NCBI GenBank assembly: GCA_021767245.1
Contig: JAASTO010000075.1
Location: 1-11,044, forward strand
From: Balneolaceae bacterium
GTDB lineage: Bacteria; Bacteroidota; Rhodothermia; Balneolales; Balneolaceae
Reading direction: 5' to 3'
Length of the DNA stretch: 11,044 bases
Below the pieces are notes generated by a model. The model made no database searches. It saw nothing but the letters and a program-made list of their open reading frames with translations, and was not told where the DNA came from. The position numbers and the translations under genes are program-made. Shown here in pieces: positions 6,646-11,044 of this stretch; position 1 is the stretch's first letter, and every line of letters begins with the position of its first letter.

Positions 6646-7299
6646 ATGAATATCATCAACACTATTGTTGCGGACGGCAACGAAATTTTCAGGCATGGCC
6701 TCAGTGCAATACTACGCGGCGAAGGCTCATTTAACATAGAGAGTGAAGTGGATAACGGAGCTCTGGTATTAACCGCGTATGAAAGTGTAAAGCCTGATCT
6801 GTGCATTGTCTCCTTTAGCCTGCCCGAAATGGAAGGGATCATTATTGCCAAAAAGATCCTTGACCGTGACCCCAATGCCAATATTCTATTAATGGCCGAT
6901 GACACCAACCGAAAGACCCTCAACGAATTTCTTGATTCAGGAGCATTTGGCCTGATTCATAAATCAGCCCATCGTTATGAACTTCTGGATGCTGCCCAAA
7001 AAGTATCTCAGGGTGAACGATACCTCGGCAAACAGTTCTCAAGAATGATGACTGAGGAGTACAAACGGCTCGCCCAAAAGAAAAAACGTCCCGATCCTGT
7101 TAAATCCATAACCAAAAGAGAACGAGAGATCCTTGGCTTGCTCACGGAAGGCCTTACAAGTACTGAGATCGCCGAAAAACTGTTTATTAGTCCGCGTACC
7201 GTCGAAAAACACCGAACAAACCTACTCAAAAAACTGGATCTAAAAAATACGGCCTCCCTTGTTCGTTTTGCCATGGAAAATGAGCAAGCCCTACTGTAA
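6646..7299 (+). CDS. LuxR/FixJ-type transcription regulator with a degenerate receiver domain
   Basis: A 217-residue protein with a response-regulator receiver fold (about 3-122) and a LuxR-type helix-turn-helix (about 154-212, 'TKREREILGLLTEGLT', 'EIAEKLFISPRTVEKHR'). The layout is that of NarL/FixJ regulators. The phospho-acceptor position is changed: the strand usually ending in Asp reads 'PDLCIVSFSLPEMEG', with Ser56 in its place. The N-terminal acidic pair is reduced to Asp10-Gly11. The conserved Lys106 in 'GLIHKSA' is kept. It therefore probably does not use Asp phosphorylation and may act as an atypical or constitutive regulator, perhaps responding to a ligand or partner. No histidine kinase is adjacent. 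The DNA-binding domain looks intact. Targets are unknown; neighbouring genes on the same strand are possible ones. Confidence 0.88.
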   Translation: MNIINTIVADGNEIFRHGLSAILRGEGSFNIESEVDNGALVLTAYESVKPDLCIVSFSLPEMEGIIIAKKILDRDPNANILLMADDTNRKTLNEFLDSGAFGLIHKSAHRYELLDAAQKVSQGERYLGKQFSRMMTEEYKRLAQKKKRPDPVKSITKREREILGLLTEGLTSTEIAEKLFISPRTVEKHRTNLLKKLDLKNTASLVRFAMENEQALL

Positions 7300-7338
7300 C
7301 GCCTGCCTTTCTTTACCAATTTTTTAATGCATCTTAGG

Positions 7339-7355
7339 GAATATCTTTTATATTC
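7339..7355. repeat. Short palindrome upstream of the S9 peptidase gene
   Basis: GAATAT-N5-ATATTC forms a perfect 6-bp inverted repeat 57 nt before the peptidase start. It could be an operator, a weak hairpin in the leader RNA or chance in AT-rich sequence. Confidence 0.3.
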
Positions 7356-7411
7356 ATGTGGCAATTGTCTGCCTAACAAGCTGTATCACATAATCTTATC
7401 TAACCATCACT

Positions 7412-9400
7412 ATGAAATCAAATCTTTTCCCTTCCCTGTTAGTATTCTTTGGATTGATACTTTCAGTTCAACTCAATGCTCAGGGTCAAACCACAAAAAC
7501 AGACCTCACCATTGACGATTATTTTGAACTAAAGAGTGTTGGATCCCCGGTTATCAGTCCCGATGGAAAATGGGTAGCCTATACCATCACAGAAACGGAT
7601 TATGAGGATGACAGCCGTGAAACCCGGATCTGGATGAAATCAACCTCAGGGGGCGAGGCACTGCCAATGACTGCCAAAGGGTATTCTGCCGGAAATCCGC
7701 AATGGAGTCCGGATGGAAAGTACCTGACTTTTACCGCCTCTCGTGGTGATGTAGAAAAAACTCAGGTTTGGACCCTCAATATGATGGGTGGCGAAGCTGT
7801 ACAGCTGACTGATATTGAACAGGGAGTGTCTGATTATGCCTGGTCTCCAAAGGGTGATCGACTACTGCTAATGATAAAGGACAAAAAAGAAGAATCGGAA
7901 CGTCCTGAGCCCTATGTGATCGATCGTCTGCAATTTAAAAGGGATTATGTAGGATACCTTGATCGCCTGAGAACGCATGTTTATACCTTCACTCCCGGTG
8001 ATACGGCTGCTGTTCAGCTGACCTTTGGTGATTTTGATGATTCGCAGGCAGTTTGGAGCCCTGATGGAACTAAGATCGCCTTTGTCAGTAATCGTACATC
8101 AAACGCAGATGGCAATGTGAACAGTGATATCTGGATCGTTAATGCTGATGATCCGGATGCCGGCCTAACCAAGGTCACAAAGAATAAAGGGGGCGATTCC
8201 TCTCCTTCCTGGAGCCCTGACGGGAAACATATCGTCCATACTTCAGTGATCGACACCAGTGCGATCTGGTATGCCACTAACAAACTCTCCGTTTCGGCGG
8301 CTGATGGGAGTGGTAACACCAAAATTTATATGGACGGACTAGACCGGAATATCTCCGATCCAACCTACTCAGAAGATGGGCAAACCATTTGGTTTGTTCT
8401 GGAAGACCGGGGTGAAAGTCAGCTTGCCTCTGTAAATGCAGATGGACGAAATCTAAAAAGAGTGATTGCCGGAGACCTGAGTATCAGAAGTTTTGATATC
8501 GAAAACGAGATCATTGCGACTTTGTAATCCACAGTAGAACGCCCGCACGAAATTTTTATTTGGGATGGTAATTCCCAAGACCGCATCACTCAGGTTAATG
8601 ATGAACTGATCAATGCACGAAATATCGCTAAAGTTGAAGAGATCAAATTTAACAGTAAAGACGGTACCCCTATCGAAGGATTCATGGTCACCCCGGCTGA
8701 TTATAATGGCAATAAAAGAATACCCACCATTTTATGGATACACGGAGGACCGGTTGCCCAATACGATCATAGCTTCGATTTCATACCTCAACTTTACGCG
8801 GCCAATGGTTATGCAGTGCTATTAATTAATCCACGTGGATCCTCCGGTTACGGTCAGGCATTTTCTGAGATCCTGTTTGCCGATTGGGGTAATAAGGATT
8901 TTGAAGACGTTATGGCCGGAGTTGATCACGCCATTGATATAGGCGTGGCTGACCCCAACAAACTTGGTGTTGGCGGCTGGTCTTACGGAGGAATACTGAC
9001 GAATTATGTGATCACCAAAACAGGACGTTTTGAAGGAGCAATCTCAGGAGCCAGTGAAACCCTGTATCGCTCGAATTATGGTCATGACCACTATCAGTTA
9101 ACCTGGGAGAAAGAACTCGGTCTTCCCTGGGAAACTCCTGAAAAATGGGAACGCATTTCTCCCTTCAATGATGTAGATAAAGTAACAACCCCGACTCTTT
9201 GGATCGGCGGGGCAGATGACTGGAATGTACCTATCCTCGGCTCAGAACAAATGTATCAGGCCATGAAACGACTTGGCCTCGAGACTCAGCTTGTGGTTTA
9301 CCCGGGTGAGCACCATGGGATTCGCAAACCCACCTTTCAGAAAGACCGATTTGAAAGATTTCTTGGATGGTTTGATACCTATGTAAAAGGTGCTGAGTAG
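7412..9400 (+). pseudogene. Secreted S9-family peptidase interrupted by an in-frame TAA
   Basis: One reading frame from ATG 7412 to TAG 9398-9400 would encode 662 residues, a normal length for secreted S9 (prolyl oligopeptidase/acylaminoacyl-peptidase-like) enzymes, but codon 372 (8525-8527) is TAA. The N-terminal piece has a signal peptide (hydrophobic residues about 5-20, likely cleavage near 'LNA-QGQ') and a beta-propeller with repeated 'SPDGK/WSPDG' blades. The sequence after the stop continues in the same frame without a gap ('STVERPHEIFIWDG') into the alpha/beta-hydrolase domain with an intact triad: Ser524 in 'GGWSYGG', Asp603 in 'GGADDWNVP', His635 in 'PGEHHG'. The substrates of such enzymes are peptides outside the cytoplasm. 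It is either a young pseudogene, a base error or a read-through case. Without read-through the first part (7412-8527, 371 residues) would be an inactive propeller. The start has no Shine-Dalgarno sequence. Confidence 0.85.
8525..8527 (+). other. Premature TAA inside the S9 peptidase frame
   Basis: The codon series reads ATT GCG ACT TTG TAA TCC ACA GTA GAA, with recognisable family sequence on both sides in the same frame. One substitution from a sense codon such as AAA, GAA or CAA explains it. TAA is neither the selenocysteine nor the pyrrolysine codon. Confidence 0.85.
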
Positions 9401-9440
9401 AGAATTACGTAAAAACACGTAGTTAAATTACGTAATTCTC
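9400..9440. repeat. Perfect 13-bp inverted repeat after the S9 peptidase
   Basis: GAGAATTACGTAA (9400-9412) is repeated inverted as TTACGTAATTCTC (9428-9440), around a 15-nt loop. It starts on the last base of the stop codon. No T-run follows, so it is not a classic terminator on its own. It may stabilise the 3' end of the mRNA or bind a protein. ACGT occurs three times in it. Confidence 0.65.
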
Positions 9441-9446
9441 ACCATT

Positions 9447-9500
9447 GACGGCCATGCCCTATTAATGTAAGTTATTAATGCAAATGGGGTAATAGCCGTC
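9447..9500 (+). other. Imperfect hairpin in the 3' region of the S9 peptidase
   Basis: GACGGC (9447-9452) pairs with GCCGTC (9495-9500). The inner part continues with gaps: AT and CCC (9457-9459) opposite GGG. The apical part holds two direct copies of ATTAATG (9461-9467 and 9474-9480). There is no coding potential. With the neighbouring stems it makes the span 9400-9548 unusually structured. It may be part of a 3' UTR or of a small RNA. Confidence 0.4.
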
Positions 9501-9514
9501 TGTAGATGATATCT

Positions 9515-9548
9515 GCCACCTCTCATTGATTTGAGGGTGGCTTTTTTT
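9515..9548 (+). terminator. Rho-independent terminator, plus strand
   Basis: GCCACC-T-CTCA (9515-9525) pairs with TGAGGGTGGC (9532-9541) with one bulged T, a 6-nt loop and a following run of seven T (9542-9548). It ends transcription from the S9 peptidase side, or from a small RNA encoded upstream of it. It does not work as a terminator on the minus strand. Confidence 0.85.
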
Positions 9549-9554
9549 ATGCCA

Positions 9555-10175
9555 TTACTTTTTGGAGTTGAGTTGCTTCAATCTGGCTGCCTTGAGCTCA
9601 TGATAATTGTTATGCTCATCCACCATAGAAGAAAGAGCGAACAGGTCATACAAAGCCCCAAGACCCAAGACTCCTCCACTTAAGATCCACCCGATTCCGG
9701 TACCGATCTTCCCTAAATAAAACCGGTGAAATCCAAATATCCCGAAAAATGAGATGAACCAAAACAAATAGGCTTTGCCCTTCGATTTTCTTTCGAAATC
9801 AAGATGAGTGGCACCGTTTAAGACAGATACTTTTTTCTGACCACCTACTTTCGTTATAAAGTCCTCATAACTCGCCATAAGTTTTTTGGCAAACTTCCTG
9901 TACCGGGCCAACTCACTCTCTCTGACCTCCAGTTCGCCTTCCAGTACCTGATATTCAAATATAAACTCATCTACTACCCTTTCCATCGGTAGTTTATCGT
10001 GCAGAAAAGCCTCGATCTTTCTTCTGAGATTCCGGATGGAGTCGTGGATGGTGATCATAAGATCTGACTGAACACCGGTGTCATTCTCTGCCACCATCTC
10101 GTCATACTTCTTAAGAGCTTTACCCAGTGCCTGATCAGCCACTAAAGCCATCTCATATTCTTCTGATTTCCGCAT
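9555..10175 (-). CDS. Coiled-coil protein with C-terminal TM2 domain
   Basis: A 206-residue protein. Residues 1-110 are charged and helical, likely coiled coil (heptad-like runs about 10-30 and 65-105), with no signal peptide. Residues 134-185 form a TM2 domain: two membrane helices around the conserved turn 'GIFGFHRFYLGKIG' (145-158), ending in 'GALYDLFAL' with the usual Asp (177). The TM2 domain is widespread and of unknown molecular function; the long cytoplasmic helical N-terminus suggests a protein partner. The C-terminal tail is basic. The ATG at 10175 is preceded by a weak AGGG. It converges on the S9 peptidase gene and follows a tRNA gene on the same strand, separated from it by a terminator. 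The specific role is unknown. Confidence 0.82.
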   Translation of the reverse strand: MRKSEEYEMALVADQALGKALKKYDEMVAENDTGVQSDLMITIHDSIRNLRRKIEAFLHDKLPMERVVDEFIFEYQVLEGELEVRESELARYRKFAKKLMASYEDFITKVGGQKKVSVLNGATHLDFERKSKGKAYLFWFISFFGIFGFHRFYLGKIGTGIGWILSGGVLGLGALYDLFALSSMVDEHNNYHELKAARLKQLNSKK

Positions 10176-10240
10176 ACTGCCCTATTGATTTAACACTCAT
10201 ACTGTTCGAAACATAAACCAATTTGTTTCAGAAACAGACT

Positions 10241-10279
10241 ATAAAATAAAAAAGCCCGATCCAACTAAGAATCAGGCTT
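10241..10279 (-). terminator. Rho-independent terminator of the tRNA gene
   Basis: On the minus strand an 11-bp stem (10269-10279 with 10252-10262, two G-U pairs, 6-nt loop) is followed by TTTTTTATTTTAT. It begins 8 nt after the tRNA 3' end. The plus-strand reading has mismatches and no T-run, so it serves the minus strand. Confidence 0.85.
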
Positions 10280-10287
10280 GATTTAGG

Positions 10288-10361
10288 TACCGTGGGACGG
10301 AATTGAACCGTCGACCTCACGATTATGAGTCGTGCGCTCTAACCATCTGAGCTACCACGGC
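10288..10361 (-). tRNA. tRNA with anticodon CAU (elongator Met, or Ile2 after lysidine modification)
   Basis: A 74-nt cloverleaf folds on the minus strand. The acceptor stem is GCCGTGG/CCACGGT with a G-U pair at position 1-72, the D-arm GCTC/GAGC, the anticodon stem CACGA/TCGTG with loop CTCATAA (anticodon CAT), and the T-arm GACGG/CCGTC with loop TTCAATT. The discriminator is A. CCA is not encoded (ACCTAA follows). The anticodon stem lacks the G-C triplet of initiator tRNA. CAU alone cannot separate elongator tRNA-Met from tRNA-Ile2, whose C34 is changed to lysidine. Confidence 0.93.
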
Positions 10362-10371
10362 ATTTGTTTAA

Positions 10372-10402
10372 GTGTTACTTTTTCAATGACTTACAGTGAC
10401 AA
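10372..10402 (-). promoter_or_regulatory. Candidate promoter of the tRNA gene
   Basis: On the minus strand TTGTCA (10397-10402) and TAACAC (10372-10377) are 19 nt apart, and the second box lies 10 nt from the mature tRNA 5' end. The position fits a tRNA promoter; the -10 match is weak. Confidence 0.35.
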
Positions 10403-10717
10403 TTTATTTTTCGAAAACTGCACGTAAAACGTACTTTTTGGGCTTTTTTTGTTAAAAAACGGCTCCAATTTTTCAACTGTTTTTCAACTCCCATGGTCCG
10501 AATTTGTACTGCTCATTATATTAAAGAACATCTTTGTTCTGCTGTTTTTAAAAACAGACTTAAATATAAGGTTTTACTTACTACTTCGTCAAAGTTCTTT
10601 TCCACTTTTCTTGGGTTTTGCCTATCATCCCCAACTTTTTTTCAACCCTAATAAATACAGGGTTTTTAGCAACTAATTTTCAACTCTTGGGCATTTTTCA
10701 CCACTTAAATTCTATTG
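10403..10717 (+). other. T-rich intergenic region with repeated TTTTTCAAC-like elements
   Basis: This stretch of about 315 nt holds no convincing gene; the open frame at 10449-10676 has a low-complexity Phe/Leu-rich translation and no ribosome-binding site. Copies of TTTTTCAACT occur at 10469-10478 and 10480-10489 (11-nt period), with TTTTTCAAC at 10638-10646, TTTTCAAC at 10677-10684 and TTTTTCACC at 10694-10702, all on the same strand. A weak hairpin, AACCCT (10644-10649) with AGGGTT (10659-10664), is followed by a short T-run. Together with the gene start at 10718 this looks like a regulatory upstream region, but the repeats could also be a by-product of T-richness. Confidence 0.45.
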
Positions 10718-11044
10718 ATGAGCAAAAACCAGTTAAAAAAATCTGAGCAGGCCGGACTGCATGAGAAAAGACTCGCTGATCTTCTCAAATTTCTGAGCAA
10801 TAACGAGACCACAATTAAATCTGAGGGCATCACCTACACCTCCACACGGGGCGACGGCTACAACCATATAAAGGACGCACTACAACAAGTCACCGGTATG
10901 AGTGAAAAGGCTTACTATGCTTACTTTGAGGATATGGAACTTGGAAACAAGTTCTCTGAGATGCGAAAAGTATATGATACCGTAGGCAAGGTGATCCATT
11001 CCATTCGACCATATCTAAAATCGGATGGGCCGATTGACTCTCCC
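10718..11044 (+). CDS. Unrecognised protein, 3' end outside window
   Basis: An open frame runs from ATG 10718 to the window edge, 109 codons without a stop. The N-terminus is hydrophilic, 'MSKNQLKKSEQAGLHEKRLA', and the visible part is mostly charged and helical with no signal peptide or membrane segment, so it is likely cytoplasmic. Segments such as 'TYTSTRGDGYNHIKDALQQV' and 'YYAYFEDMELGNKFSEMRKV' do not match a family I know. The balanced codon use and plausible amino-acid composition support a real gene. No Shine-Dalgarno sequence is visible. The upstream region is T-rich with repeated elements. Confidence 0.6.
   Translation, partial: MSKNQLKKSEQAGLHEKRLADLLKFLSNNETTIKSEGITYTSTRGDGYNHIKDALQQVTGMSEKAYYAYFEDMELGNKFSEMRKVYDTVGKVIHSIRPYLKSDGPIDSP

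Noticed and set aside
8525..8527. Recoding of the stop as a special amino acid
   Set aside because: The codon is TAA, not TGA or TAG, and no recoding stem is evident after it.
8684..9400. Separate alpha/beta-hydrolase gene starting at ATG 8684
   Set aside because: It is in frame with the upstream propeller, the preceding 52 codons also match the peptidase, and there is no ribosome-binding site or signal peptide.
10208..10235. Alternating GAAAC/GTTTC palindromes between the tRNA terminator and the TM2 gene
   Set aside because: The arms are only 5-6 bp in AT-rich sequence and give no distinct feature beyond a possible weak operator.
10449..10676. Open frame of 75 codons on the plus strand
   Set aside because: The translation is a low-complexity Phe/Leu-rich string from T-rich DNA, with no ribosome-binding site; it overlaps the repeated elements.

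Overview
The window looks like ordinary chromosome from a moderately AT-rich member of the Bacteroidota/Balneolota-type bacteria. This placement is an inference from three things: weak or absent Shine-Dalgarno sequences at most starts, a bacilliredoxin of the BrxA/BrxB family, and a secreted S9 peptidase with a beta-propeller. No phylogenetic test was possible. I see no transposase, integrase, phage gene or CRISPR array.

Layout. Positions 1-458 (+) hold the C-terminal end of an MscS-type mechanosensitive channel. It converges on a bacilliredoxin (527-988, -), and the two are separated by a terminator. Next come a Mn-type superoxide dismutase (1135-1743, -) with its own terminator and, divergent from it, a soluble transhydrogenase of the SthA type (1976-3436, +). 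These three genes form a small redox and oxidative-stress neighbourhood. A large imperfect inverted repeat (3437-3506) fills the gap before an operon on the minus strand: aspS (6000-4216), followed with a 4-nt GTGA overlap by a DUF429 RNase-H-fold protein (4219-3512).

Divergent from aspS is a small four-helix membrane protein (6083-6514, +). It is followed by a LuxR-type regulator (6646-7299, +) whose receiver domain lacks the phospho-acceptor aspartate. Positions 7412-9400 (+) hold a secreted S9 peptidase with an intact Ser-Asp-His triad, but the reading frame is broken by one TAA codon at 8525-8527. Its 3' flank (9400-9548) has a perfect 13-bp inverted repeat, an imperfect hairpin and an intrinsic terminator; it could be a long 3' UTR or a small RNA.

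On the minus strand follow a coiled-coil/TM2-domain membrane protein (9555-10175) and a tRNA with anticodon CAU (10288-10361) with promoter-like and terminator elements. A T-rich intergenic stretch carrying repeated TTTTTCAAC-like elements precedes an unrecognised gene that starts at 10718 and runs off the right edge.

I did not find an obvious new multi-gene system. The points most worth a second look are the split S9 peptidase, the phospho-acceptor-less regulator, the cysteine-less transhydrogenase, the structured 9400-9548 region and the 3437-3506 repeat.
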